A stretch of DNA of 64,000 bases from contig LOEU01000036.1 of assembly GCA_001516025.1 (NCBI GenBank), forward strand, positions 105,836 through 169,835, given 5' to 3'. Positions within the stretch are counted from its first letter, which is position 1; each line of letters begins with the position of its first letter. The stretch is from a bacterium BRH_c32 (GTDB lineage Bacteria; Bacteroidota; Ignavibacteria; Ignavibacteriales; Melioribacteraceae). The notes beneath the pieces were generated by a model that was given only the letters and a program-made list of their open reading frames with translations, ran no database searches and was not told the DNA's origin. Below are positions 18,587 through 27,123 of this stretch, piece after piece. A program made the position numbers and the translations under genes.

Positions 18587-18617
18587 GAGCTTGTGACGCC
18601 ACCAGGGACACAAGCTC
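18587..18617. repeat. Inverted repeat between PCuAC and brnA
   Basis: Perfect 9-bp arms GAGCTTGTG / CACAAGCTC flank a 13-nt loop. There is no T-run on either strand. It sits between convergent genes, so it may act as a terminator, but its GC-rich composition against AT-rich surroundings also suits a dispersed repeat. The rest of 18421-18637 is AT-rich with no ORF. Confidence 0.5.
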
Positions 18618-18637
18618 TCTAAAGAATCTATGCTTTT

Positions 18638-18847
18638 TTATTTCCAGTGAATGTTGGGTTTTATATTTTTTTCTGCACATTCTCTTAGGTACATATTCAT
18701 TAAATTTTGATATGGTATTCCTATTTCTAAAGATAATTTTCTAAAGTAATCAATCGTCTCATTCTCAATGCGAATGGAAATTTGTTTCTTCAGTTTGCCT
18801 ATATATGGATTTTTTATCGATTTAGAAAAATCATATTCTTTTTTCAT
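18638..18847 (-). CDS. brnA: BrnA-like ribbon-helix-helix antitoxin
   Basis: The ATG at 18847 is chosen because a strong AGGAGGT ribosome site lies just upstream; a longer frame from 18913 would read through toxin-remnant sequence. The 69-residue product contains the BrnA pattern: KKQISIRIENETIDYFRKLSLEIGIPYQNLMN-type strand and two helices, then YLRECAE. BrnA neutralises the RNase BrnT and represses the operon. The expected toxin gene immediately upstream is decayed (see 18850-18981), so this is an orphan antitoxin. It may still bind DNA or counteract another BrnT. Confidence 0.8.
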   Translation of the reverse strand: MKKEYDFSKSIKNPYIGKLKKQISIRIENETIDYFRKLSLEIGIPYQNLMNMYLRECAEKNIKPNIHWK

Positions 18848-18849
18848 TT

Positions 18850-18981
18850 TTAATTTACCTCCTGATAAAATTTGATTTCGGATTTTGTAGCCTTCCTTGC
18901 TGATATTATTCATAATTATACCATAATGATAATATACATGTGAAATGATGTAGTTAAATCATAAACCAATAACAAATTTAT
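18850..18981 (-). pseudogene. BrnT toxin remnant (3' end)
   Basis: In the minus-strand frame ending at TAA 18850-18852, 2 nt before the brnA ATG, the residues IISARKATKSEIKFYQEVN match the conserved C terminus of BrnT (RIISARKAT...). TGA at 18910-18912 and TAA at 18916-18918 interrupt the frame just upstream. Farther up, NLLLVYD (about 18961-18978) resembles the preceding BrnT strand. No intact toxin frame exists, so the gene is a decayed remnant. Confidence 0.6.
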
Positions 18982-19083
18982 ACAAATAATTATTCTATAC
19001 ACTTTAGCATACTACATTAAATAAAAACAAAATATTTTTGAAAATTATTATATTACTAAGAGTAATTTTTATTAAAATATCTT

Positions 19084-20068
19084 ATGAGCAAAATTCATAT
19101 GATTGAAAATAATGATGAAATATTAGCGATCATGATTCTTTAGAATTACGCAATGCCTTTAAGAATACTATTTCTTTAATAAATTCACTTTTAGGAAAAC
19201 GTGCTTTTAAGAGGTTTTATTGTGGAACCGAAAAACAATCAAACGGCTATTGGGAATTAAAAAAATTTAATGCCTCTCTCTTTGATATTTTAATGGACAC
19301 ATTTGCAAGAATAGATAAAAATATAGTTATGCAAAATTTAGATGCCATTAGAGAAGCATATATGAATTTGATGACATCGGACAAACAATTTATTGATTCA
19401 ATCGAATTGAGTACAAGCTCAACATCCATGATAAATATTAGATTTAAGAAATGGAACAATGCCATAGATTCCATTCTTTCAACGACCAACAAAGAGCCAA
19501 GATGTTTTCTTATGAATTAAAAGAAATCCTTTATAAAACAAATTCTACTTGTGCAATTTGTAATCAAAAAATAATAGATATTGATGATTCAGCCTTAGAC
19601 CATATTGAGCAATATTGGGCTGGCGGGAAGACTATACCGGAAAATGCACGCTTAACACATCGATATTGTAACAATGCTCGGTCTCGGTTTGATGCATATT
19701 CAAATAAAAGTATTATTATTGTTAATCCAAAAGTTAATAAGAATCGAAAACGTAAAACTCGGACAATTACAATAGAAAATGAAAAAATATTTTGTGAAAA
19801 TAGCGTTTCGGTTCTAATTAATACTGCAAATTGGTTAATAAACAAAGGAAAAATAACTAAAACTAATTGTCCAATTCAATTAGGTAAAAGCGTTTTAATA
19901 AATAATTCCCCCATTCATCTAGATAAGCGACCTTTTTTTGGTGCTAAAATACTTAATCATAATTTATATCTTGAAGGAAACTGGTCAACTGAGCATTGCA
20001 TAAAAAAATCGAAAGAATTATTAATGTTTTTTGGTGTTTCACCCACAAGATTTGATTTAGATGATTAA
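19084..20068 (+). pseudogene. Truncated, frameshifted DUF262-HNH nuclease (GmrSD-like) remnant
   Basis: Frame A (open from 19119 to the TAA at 19520) encodes the C-terminal helical part of a DUF262 protein (FKRFYCGTEKQSNGYW, FNASLFDILMDTFARID, then RFKKWNNAIDSIL). Frame B (open to the TAA at 20068) continues directly with an HNH domain: CAICNQKI, DHIEQYWAGGKT, and N-x-RLTHRYCNNARSR. The join falls at a TTTT run near 19503-19508: one extra T would fuse EPRCF to SYELKEIL. The catalytic N-terminal DUF262 half is absent, and a short out-of-frame stub (19084-19143) precedes frame A. Such proteins are type IV-like restriction nucleases. The HNH part alone could still be translated from 19451. Confidence 0.72.
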
Positions 20069-20171
20069 TGTAACTTATTTAATATTTTAGTAAAAGAAAT
20101 AGAAAATTGGGTAAAGACGAATATAACTCCTTAAATACAGCTTCACGTGAATTTTTATAATCGAGGAAGAA

Positions 20172-20202
20172 AAAAGCTGCCCTTTTGAGGCAGCTTTTAT
20201 TT
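20172..20202 (-). terminator. Bidirectional rho-independent terminator
   Basis: A 10-bp stem (AAAAGCTGCC / GGCAGCTTTT, 7-nt loop) lies just past the stop of the zinc-ribbon gene. T-runs occur on both strands, stronger on the minus strand, so it ends the zinc-ribbon gene and any transcript from the nuclease remnant. Confidence 0.85.
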
Positions 20203-20203
20203 A

Positions 20204-20494
20204 CTAATCAAAATCAAATAATTCGCCTAGAAATCCTCTTCTTTTCCTTTTATTGCCTTGTCGATAATAACCTTCATTTCTATCAAAATTATCATCATCA
20301 AATCCACCGGCATAATCATCTCTTTGACGATATTCATTTTGAGGCGGAGGAGTATTCTCCATGCTTTTATCAATTATTTTATCTAACTCTCCTCTATCTA
20401 ACCAAACTCCGCGGCAATTGGGACAATAATCAATCTCCACCCCTTTTCGTTCTGAAATTTGTAATACGCTATCGCTGCAATTAGGGCACTTCAT
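20204..20494 (-). CDS. TFIIB-type zinc-ribbon protein
   Basis: A 96-residue cytoplasmic protein. The N-terminal zinc ribbon has Cys3/Cys6 and Cys24/Cys27 with the family signature YCPNCRGVWLDRGELDKII. The C-terminal half (about 50-96) is low-complexity, Asp/Arg/Gly/Tyr-rich and ends in RKRRGFLGELFDFD. The family (zf-TFIIB) has no assigned bacterial function. A GAGG site precedes the ATG. Confidence 0.85.
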   Translation of the reverse strand: MKCPNCSDSVLQISERKGVEIDYCPNCRGVWLDRGELDKIIDKSMENTPPPQNEYRQRDDYAGGFDDDNFDRNEGYYRQGNKRKRRGFLGELFDFD

Positions 20495-20554
20495 AGAACC
20501 TCGATCTTGTTTTTCTTATAACTAAAGAATAACTCCAAAAGTTCCCTTGATTCG

Positions 20555-21058
20555 TTATATTAAAGGTGCCTGCATTCCGGACTGTGCCCATTCTTCTTCC
20601 GAAGGTCCATATAACCCCGGCACTTTGAGTCCTAATTGCCTCATTAATACGGTCAACTGCGCACGGTGATGAATTTCATGCTTAATAAGTACATTCAGTA
20701 TCATCCCCTTTTTCCACATCTCTCCATACATATTAACTTCAATTTCCAAATCGGAATCGACCCATGTATTCATAATTTCATTATATAGAGAATCTGATGC
20801 TTTTCCATAAGCGGCTATTACATCGGCTACTTTTGATGGGATCGGAGCGTTTTCGGCAGGTGCATCTAATTTTAATCCGGTTCTCGACATTAGTTCATCA
20901 ATTGTCAAAACTATATGCCAAGCTAATCTGCCCGGTGTTCTTTTATAGTTTGGAATTTGCTTTGTTAATGATTCGTCCGTTAATTCCGAGAATACTTTTA
21001 ACGTACCCTCTTTTTCATTTTTCCAATCAGCCAAAAAATCTTCAATTCTTTTATACAT
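20555..21058 (-). CDS. DinB-family four-helix-bundle protein
   Basis: A 167-residue protein with the DinB-like arrangement of putative metal-binding histidines: His in RLAWHIVLTIDE (near 48) and the pair in LIKHEIHHRAQLTVLMRQLG (near 130-134). The family includes metal-dependent thiol S-transferases (bacillithiol and mycothiol) and DNA-damage-induced proteins; the substrate is unknown here. A GAGGG ribosome site precedes the ATG. No obvious partner gene. Confidence 0.85.
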   Translation of the reverse strand: MYKRIEDFLADWKNEKEGTLKVFSELTDESLTKQIPNYKRTPGRLAWHIVLTIDELMSRTGLKLDAPAENAPIPSKVADVIAAYGKASDSLYNEIMNTWVDSDLEIEVNMYGEMWKKGMILNVLIKHEIHHRAQLTVLMRQLGLKVPGLYGPSEEEWAQSGMQAPLI

Positions 21059-21127
21059 AAAGCCCTCGCTAATTTATTAGTTTCATCCCGGCGAAGCATT
21101 CAGAATATGTAAAGGCAGGGACGATAA

Positions 21128-21565
21128 TTATGATTTAAGTGATTCGATTTTTTTTGTAGTTTTTTCTTTGAACTCTTCAAGGGTTTCTTCGCTCAACATT
21201 TTGAATGCGTCATCACGAAGTTTGCCCCATTTATCATGAACGGGACATGGATTATCTGATGAACAGCCCGGAAATCCGAGTACGCATGTTTCAAAGACTT
21301 CCATACCATCAATAGCCTTTACAATATCGACCAGACGAATATCCGCCGGACTTTTGGCAAGAAAAAATCCGCCCGATTTCCCTTTCTTAGAACCGACTAT
21401 TTCGCTATCGGTAAGTATCTGAAGCATCTTTGAAACAAATTCTTTCGGAACCATCATCTCTTTTGAAATTTCTTCCGCAGTCCACACTTGCTTGATTTCT
21501 TTGATCGATAAAAATAATACCGCTTGAACAGCAAGCTCGCACTTTTTGGAAAAAATAACTGTCAT
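21128..21565 (-). CDS. Rrf2-family transcription regulator with Cys cluster
   Basis: A 145-residue protein with an N-terminal winged helix (1-80, including WTAEEISKEMMVPKEFVSKMLQ) and three cysteines, Cys94, Cys101 and Cys107, in the position where IscR, NsrR and RsrR bind an Fe-S cluster. It is probably a redox, NO or iron sensor. No classic target (isc/suf, hmp) is adjacent; RlpA upstream is transcribed in the same direction. Its operator cannot be named. Confidence 0.9.
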   Translation of the reverse strand: MTVIFSKKCELAVQAVLFLSIKEIKQVWTAEEISKEMMVPKEFVSKMLQILTDSEIVGSKKGKSGGFFLAKSPADIRLVDIVKAIDGMEVFETCVLGFPGCSSDNPCPVHDKWGKLRDDAFKMLSEETLEEFKEKTTKKIESLKS

Positions 21566-21637
21566 CTTACTTCCGTTTTTTTATATACCAAATTAATTAA
21601 TGTTATGCTTATTGACAATAATATGATTTTTAAAAAA

Positions 21638-21666
21638 GAAAAACCGCTCATAAAGAGCGGCTTTTT
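21638..21666 (-). terminator. Rho-independent terminator of rlpA
   Basis: A stem AAGCCGCTC / GAGCGGTTT with a 5-nt loop is followed by a T-rich tract on the minus strand, about 28 bp past the rlpA stop. Confidence 0.85.
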
Positions 21667-21693
21667 AAGAATTCATTTACAGCATATTTAATT

Positions 21694-22206
21694 TTAGCGA
21701 GATGAAAGAGAAGGGCTGAACTTAATCGGGAGAATTACTTCCTCCACTTTTACTTCTATTACGCCTCGTTTTATCATTTTGAGTGCAGCGGCAGTACCTT
21801 GCGAAAGGTCTAAATCTCTCCCATCGATATAAGGACCTCTATCGTTTATTCTAACGAATGCGCTCCTTCCATTGCGAGGATTAGTTACTAGTAGCATTGT
21901 ACCGAAGGGCAAATCCTTATGAGCTGCCGTTAATGCCATCTGGTCATAGACTTCTCCATTGGCTGTGGTTCTGCCATGAAATCCGGGTCCATACCATGAT
22001 GCCGTCATTGTACCCATCTCCACCATCTTTGCAGATGATGTCTCTGTTTCAGTTGCTGCGGGTGTTGCATTTGCTTCTGCTGCTGTTACTTCTGTTTCTG
22101 TTTTTACGCCGTTCTCAGTTTCCGTATTAGTCTCATTTGTATCAATAAAATTTCCGGCGGTTACCATATATAGGAACATAAATATATTTAAAAATAAATA
22201 ACGCAA
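21694..22206 (-). CDS. rlpA: RlpA-like septal ring lytic transglycosylase domain protein
   Basis: A 170-residue exported protein with a double-psi beta-barrel (about 68-160): ASWYGPGFHGRTTANGE, LPFGTMLLVTNPRNG, and VRINDRGPYIDGRDLDLS, including the catalytic Asp/His-type positions of RlpA. RlpA cleaves glycan strands lacking stem peptides. Between the signal sequence and the domain lies a Thr/Glu/Ala-rich linker (about 20-65). The start is a TTG at 22206 with AGAGG 7 nt upstream. There is no SPOR domain, so it is shorter than Pseudomonas RlpA. Confidence 0.9.
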   Translation of the reverse strand: MRYLFLNIFMFLYMVTAGNFIDTNETNTETENGVKTETEVTAAEANATPAATETETSSAKMVEMGTMTASWYGPGFHGRTTANGEVYDQMALTAAHKDLPFGTMLLVTNPRNGRSAFVRINDRGPYIDGRDLDLSQGTAAALKMIKRGVIEVKVEEVILPIKFSPSLSSR

Positions 22207-22563
22207 TAATACCTCTTGTTAGTTATACTTAACGATTAATTTAAAACTATTGGAATACTAGGTGGTTAGTTTTTTTCTTTGCGCAGTTGTGAGTGCACAA
22301 TTGGATTGCAAGGAAATACGTGATACTGAGGGCGTGGGTATCTCGTGTCTTTTCCTGATGATGAAATATGTGTTGTTTCTTATGTTCATTTAAGTTTGTA
22401 TATTTTCACTTGTATTTGAATCGATAACAAAGTTACGTAAAAAAATATATATTTGGAAAGTCTTTGCAAAAGAAAAATTAATGACCTATCCGGATTGTAC
22501 GTTTATCGGCGAAAAATGGAGATTTTGAATAATTTTTTTTGCATTAAATTTTAAGGAAATTGA
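22207..22563. other. Intergenic region before the TonB-dependent receptor
   Basis: This 357-bp spacer separates divergent genes. It contains an 8-bp hairpin with one G-T pair and a 4-nt loop at 22284-22303 (CAGTTGTG / CACAATTG) and otherwise AT-rich sequence. I looked for a cobalamin riboswitch because of the receptor downstream and saw no B12-box-like sequence. No ORF worth calling. Confidence 0.5.
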
Positions 22564-24519
22564 GTGATTATGAAACAATTTTTGTTTTTTCTACTTTCTG
22601 CTTCTCTTATGATCGCACAAAATAAGGACTCGGTTAAGACCTATTATTTCGATGAAATTGTTATTAAAAGTGGCTTGGTAATAGAGCCAAAAACTGTTAC
22701 AGAAATTAAGTTAGAAAGAATTCAGAAATCTGATGCTGCATCAATTCTTGAACTCGGTAAGTATATTCCCTCGATTAAGACGCAGACTAATTCTCGCGGA
22801 GAAAGTTTATTTTTTATTCGTGGTGCCGGTGAAAGGCAAGTCTCCCTGCTATTCGATGGAGTGCAATTAAATATTCCATGGGATAATAGGATTGATCTTA
22901 GTTTAGTGCCGACAGAAGCACTTTCGGAAATTTTTATTACTCGCGGAATCCCTTCGACAATTTATGGCGCAAATAATATAGCCGGAGTTATAAATATTGA
23001 ATCGCAAAATCCACTTTCGGGAGGTTCTGCAAAAAGAATTAATCTTCAAGCGGGCGATAATAACTATCAACGCTTATCCGGCTTCTATTCCGATAAGATA
23101 GATAATTTTGGTTATCTCGTTTCGCTATCCTATAAAAAGAGCGCCGGTTATTCGCTGCCCGAATCGTTTTCATCGATTGAGAATCCGGGCACGAGACGAC
23201 TAAACAGTCAAAACAATTCTTTTTCATCATTCGGAAGAATCGGATATAAATTAAATGATAATTCCGATATTAATTTTTCGCTTTCTTATATTAGTGCCGA
23301 GAAAGGAGTGCCTTCCGAAATTGACGTAACTAAACCTCGCTATTGGAAGTATCCCGAATGGAAAAAATTAACGGGAAATCTATTCGGTAATTATAGTTTT
23401 AATAATTCCTCCGCTTCTTCTATTATCTATTCTCTTTCGGTTTCTTCATTTAATATGGAAATCGATCAATATAAGGATAACCGATTTTCTATAATCGATG
23501 AGATTGAGAAGAATAATGATAAGATAATTTCGGGGAGAGTTATTTATCAACAATCCCTAAGCACAAGTACCCTAATGAAAGCGTCCTTGAATGGCTTTAC
23601 TACCGAGCATAAAGAAAGTTTTCTCTCTTCGGGATATACTGATTTTATCTATACTCAAAATCTATTGAGTACTGGTTTGGAAATTGAACAAATTATTAAT
23701 GACTTCATATTAATCGGTGGAGGAAGTTACGATTATTATTCAACTCCCAAAACGGGCGATAAACCATCCGATATATCGGTAGATGATTATTCTCTAAATC
23801 TTTCGGCTATATATAATATTAATAGTAAATTAAATGCGGCTATCAGTATCGGACGCAAGACCCGCTTCCCTACTTTAAGGGAAAAATTCTCGGGTGCTCT
23901 CGGCAAGTTCGTTCCTAATCCATCGCTTAAAGCTGAATCCGCCGTTTCGTCTGAATTAAGTTTCGATTACAAACATCAATACGGAAATACGGGACTAAAC
24001 TTTTTCTTAACTTATATGAATAATGGAATTGTAAGGGAAAGCTTAAGCGGGGGAAAATTCAAAAGAATAAATAAAGATAAGATTAGAACCTATGGCGCAG
24101 AGTTTTTTGGTGATCATCAAATGAACTCCCAAATTAATTTCGGATACTCTTTCTCCTTTCTGAATTCATACTCGAAAACCGGTGCGGGTGAATATTCTGA
24201 TACACTAGAGTATAAACCGGAATTTATTTCGGCGGTAAATCTTTCGTATCGACCAATAAATGCGCTTGAGTTACTTCTCGAAGGAAATTATACAGGTAAT
24301 GAATTTGGTTTCCAAGGAGGTAATACGATTATTCAAAGATTGCCCGATTATTTTATTCTTAATGCACGTATGGCTTATGTTTTTTATTTCGCTTCTAAAT
24401 GTAATTTGGAATTATCTTTCAGGGTTAATAATATTTTTGATAAGTTATATTATACACAATGGGGATTGCCCGAGGCCGGAAGAGAATTTAGAATCGGTCT
24501 ATCTCTGAATACAAATTAG
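22564..24519 (+). CDS. TonB-dependent outer-membrane receptor
   Basis: A 651-residue protein with a signal peptide (ending MIAQ), a plug domain (about 30-150: ILELGKYIPSIKTQTNSRG, FIRGAGERQVSLLFDGVQLN, YGANNIAGVINI) and a beta-barrel ending in FRIGLSLNTN. It imports an unknown ligand (siderophore, vitamin B12 or other) using TonB energy. The GTG at 22564 has AAGGAAA 8 nt upstream; the ATG at 22570 is the alternative. No ABC transporter or TonB gene is near, and no riboswitch or Fur box was recognised, so the ligand stays open. Confidence 0.92.
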   Translation: MIMKQFLFFLLSASLMIAQNKDSVKTYYFDEIVIKSGLVIEPKTVTEIKLERIQKSDAASILELGKYIPSIKTQTNSRGESLFFIRGAGERQVSLLFDGVQLNIPWDNRIDLSLVPTEALSEIFITRGIPSTIYGANNIAGVINIESQNPLSGGSAKRINLQAGDNNYQRLSGFYSDKIDNFGYLVSLSYKKSAGYSLPESFSSIENPGTRRLNSQNNSFSSFGRIGYKLNDNSDINFSLSYISAEKGVPSEIDVTKPRYWKYPEWKKLTGNLFGNYSFNNSSASSIIYSLSVSSFNMEIDQYKDNRFSIIDEIEKNNDKIISGRVIYQQSLSTSTLMKASLNGFTTEHKESFLSSGYTDFIYTQNLLSTGLEIEQIINDFILIGGGSYDYYSTPKTGDKPSDISVDDYSLNLSAIYNINSKLNAAISIGRKTRFPTLREKFSGALGKFVPNPSLKAESAVSSELSFDYKHQYGNTGLNFFLTYMNNGIVRESLSGGKFKRINKDKIRTYGAEFFGDHQMNSQINFGYSFSFLNSYSKTGAGEYSDTLEYKPEFISAVNLSYRPINALELLLEGNYTGNEFGFQGGNTIIQRLPDYFILNARMAYVFYFASKCNLELSFRVNNIFDKLYYTQWGLPEAGREFRIGLSLNTN

Positions 24520-24554
24520 TTACAAAATAATTTTAATTACGAACTCGATCTAAT

Positions 24555-26138
24555 ATGAAATCAATCCAATGCTTTATCCCTTTCGATGATGAAAGGCTTA
24601 AAAATTCATTAAAAAAATTTCCGGAAATAAAATCGGTTACCGTTATTGATAATTTTAGTACGGAGACGATGAGGGGAATAGCGAGTATAGAGAAAGGGAA
24701 CGATAGTACCCGGACAGATTCACTCACAAACAAACAACCGAAAGGATCAAGCCCAGCCGATGCCGACCGTACCAGTATAGATTCTCTTTCGACTAAAACA
24801 ATGGCGGACTCGAATGTACGTTTGCATGATGACTTTAATCTGCCCGCTACACAGCTCCCACTTGCTTTATATTCACGTAATGAATATATATTGCTATTAC
24901 TTAAGCCGGTGGAGATTGAACTTCATCCTAATTTTGTTCAGCGATATTTATCGGTAGCTCAATCAACCGGTGCTAAATTCCTCTATTCCGATTATCTTGA
25001 GAAAAAAGATCAAATTTCAAAACATCCTTTAATCGATTATCAAGAAGGGAGTGTTCGTGATGATTTTGATTTCGGGTATTTTGTTTTAATAGATAAAGAT
25101 GTTTTTATTCGGGCTGCCGAATCAATAAAGGACGATTACAAATTCGCAGGATTTTATCTTATTCGATTATTGATTTCACTCGATTATGAATTAACTCGCA
25201 TTCCCGAATTTCTTTATACTGCCTCTGAAATCGATACACGGCTCTCGGGCGAAAAACAGTTCGATTATGTTAATCCGCGTAATCGCGATTATCAAATCGA
25301 AATGGAAAAAGCATTTACTCGGTATCTCAAGAAGTCAGATGCATTCCTTTCTCCCGATTTTCAAGATATCGATTTCGATTCTTCATTTGAAATCGAGGCA
25401 TCGGTAATTATTCCGGTTAAGAATAGAGTGAACACAATTAAAGATGCAATCGATTCGGCATTATCACAAAAATGCGATTTTAATTATAATGTAATTGTAG
25501 TAGATAATTATTCAACAGACGGAACAACAAAGCTATTAGAAGAATACAATAAAAGTAATTCGAAACTAATTCATCTAATCCCGGAAGAGAAGAATTTAGA
25601 GATTGGGGGCTGTTGGAATTATGCGGTTAATCATAAGCTCTGCGGAAAATTTGCCGTCCAATTAGATAGCGATGATCTTTATAATAACGAAAATGCTTTA
25701 CAAAAAATTATAGATAAGTTTTATCAGGCAAAATGTGGTATGGTTATCGGAAGTTATCTGATGACGAATTTTGACTTAAAAGAATTACCACCCGGACTTA
25801 TAGATCACAAGGAATGGAGCGATGATAACGGCTTTAATAATGCGCTTCGGATTAATGGACTCGGGGCACCGAGAGCATTTTATACTCCGATACTAAGAAA
25901 GCTTGGAATTCCAAATGTAAGCTATGGCGAAGATTATTATCTCGGAATTACTATTTCAGGTGGTTATAAAATCGGCAGAATTTTCGAACCGGTTTATTTA
26001 TGCCGGAGATGGGAGGGTAATTCAGATGCCGCACTTGATATTATCTCTCTGAATAGAAATAACTACTATAAAGATAAACTTAGGACTTTTGAATTAAGAA
26101 AAAGAAAAATAACGAATGGCCATAAAAGATCTAATTAA
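24555..26138 (+). CDS. Tandem GT2-type glycosyltransferase with a low-complexity insertion
   Basis: A 527-residue protein. The C-terminal half (about 283-510) is a GT-A fold family 2 transferase: [30 protein letters not shown], the DxD motif QLDSDDLYN, and GEDYYLG. The N-terminal half (1-270) also resembles a GT2 unit ([18 protein letters not shown]..., FDFGYFVLI) but is interrupted at about 50-90 by a Ser/Thr/Asp-rich segment and lacks a clear DxD, so it is probably a degenerate copy. It overlaps the DUF4922 gene by 23 nt. The acceptor is unknown. Confidence 0.85.
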   Translation: MKSIQCFIPFDDERLKNSLKKFPEIKSVTVIDNFSTETMRGIASIEKGNDSTRTDSLTNKQPKGSSPADADRTSIDSLSTKTMADSNVRLHDDFNLPATQLPLALYSRNEYILLLLKPVEIELHPNFVQRYLSVAQSTGAKFLYSDYLEKKDQISKHPLIDYQEGSVRDDFDFGYFVLIDKDVFIRAAESIKDDYKFAGFYLIRLLISLDYELTRIPEFLYTASEIDTRLSGEKQFDYVNPRNRDYQIEMEKAFTRYLKKSDAFLSPDFQDIDFDSSFEIEASVIIPVKNRVNTIKDAIDSALSQKCDFNYNVIVVDNYSTDGTTKLLEEYNKSNSKLIHLIPEEKNLEIGGCWNYAVNHKLCGKFAVQLDSDDLYNNENALQKIIDKFYQAKCGMVIGSYLMTNFDLKELPPGLIDHKEWSDDNGFNNALRINGLGAPRAFYTPILRKLGIPNVSYGEDYYLGITISGGYKIGRIFEPVYLCRRWEGNSDAALDIISLNRNNYYKDKLRTFELRKRKITNGHKRSN

Positions 26139-27123
26139 AAGAAAAAACCATAATAAAGAACTTGATTCCGAATTTGATACTAAAATAAAAGAATTATTTA
26201 GTACACAAAAAGAGGAGTGGGAGCTTTGCGGTAATAACTATTCCGCATTAGATCAAGTGAAATTAAAAGAGATTCTATTTGATGGCTTTTCCATTCACGT
26301 TCAGTTTAATCCAAAAAGGATAATTTCTACTTCCGCAAATACGAACGAAGAGGCAATTAAAAAAAGAGAATGTTTTCTTTGCAATACTCCACCCGAACAA
26401 AAAAGAGTACTCTTTAATAAACGTTTTGATTTACTCGTAAATCCGTATCCGATTTTCAAAGAGCATTATACTATAATTAAAAAGAAACATCAACCGCAAA
26501 CGATCATAGGTAATTTTGAAACGTTTTTAGATTTAACAAAAAGTATGGGTAGGGAATATACTGTATTTTATAACGGACCGAGATGCGGGGCGTCTGCGCC
26601 AGATCATACTCACTTCCAAGCAGGTTCAAGCAATAAAATTCCGATTGAAAACGATTTTGATCTCGTTGTCTCTTCTCTTTCAAATAAAATTTATTCCGAT
26701 AGCAAAATAAATATCTATGCCATTGAAAAATATTTAAGAAGAATGATAGCAATGGAATCGGAGAGTAAGGGAGATTTACTTTTCGCTTATAAATTATTCG
26801 TCGATGCTTTCAAGAGAATTTCTATTCCGAAGGATGAACCGATGATGAATATTCTTAGTTGGTATAGAGATAATAAATGGCGAATAGTATTCATTCCGCG
26901 AAGGAAACATAGACCCGATTCATATTTCGAGGAAGGGAAGGATCAACTAATGATTAGTCCCGCCGCTATTGATATGGGCGGACTAATTATTACTCCGCGC
27001 CAAAAAGAATTTGATTTGCTAAACAGAGAATTGGTAACAGAAATTTACCGCGAAGTTACTCTAACAACCGAGCATTTTGAATATCTAAAAAATCGAATAG
27101 TTACAAATATTTTATCGAGATAA
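26116..27123 (+). CDS. DUF4922 protein, nucleotide/sugar phosphorylase-like (HIT superfamily)
   Basis: A 335-residue protein with a zinc-type [10 protein letters not shown] and the histidine-triad-like [13 protein letters not shown], as in the GalT/Ap4A-phosphorylase/GDP-L-galactose phosphorylase branch. RPDSYFEEG and [15 protein letters not shown] are additional DUF4922 features. The family has no fixed reaction; transfer of a nucleotidyl group to phosphate or a sugar phosphate is the family-based guess. Overlap with the glycosyltransferase suggests it makes or recycles that enzyme's nucleotide sugar. Its last 23 bp overlap the convergent RsbU-like gene. Confidence 0.8.
   Translation: MAIKDLIKRKNHNKELDSEFDTKIKELFSTQKEEWELCGNNYSALDQVKLKEILFDGFSIHVQFNPKRIISTSANTNEEAIKKRECFLCNTPPEQKRVLFNKRFDLLVNPYPIFKEHYTIIKKKHQPQTIIGNFETFLDLTKSMGREYTVFYNGPRCGASAPDHTHFQAGSSNKIPIENDFDLVVSSLSNKIYSDSKINIYAIEKYLRRMIAMESESKGDLLFAYKLFVDAFKRISIPKDEPMMNILSWYRDNKWRIVFIPRRKHRPDSYFEEGKDQLMISPAAIDMGGLIITPRQKEFDLLNRELVTEIYREVTLTTEHFEYLKNRIVTNILSR

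Noticed and set aside
20185..20484. Plus-strand ORF opposite the zinc-ribbon gene
   Set aside because: It is the antisense shadow of a gene with clear zinc-ribbon motifs.
22481..22528. Fifteen-codon ORF beginning MTYPDCTF
   Set aside because: No ribosome site and too short to support without conservation.
22207..22563. Cobalamin riboswitch before the TonB-dependent receptor
   Set aside because: No B12 box or matching secondary structure could be recognised.
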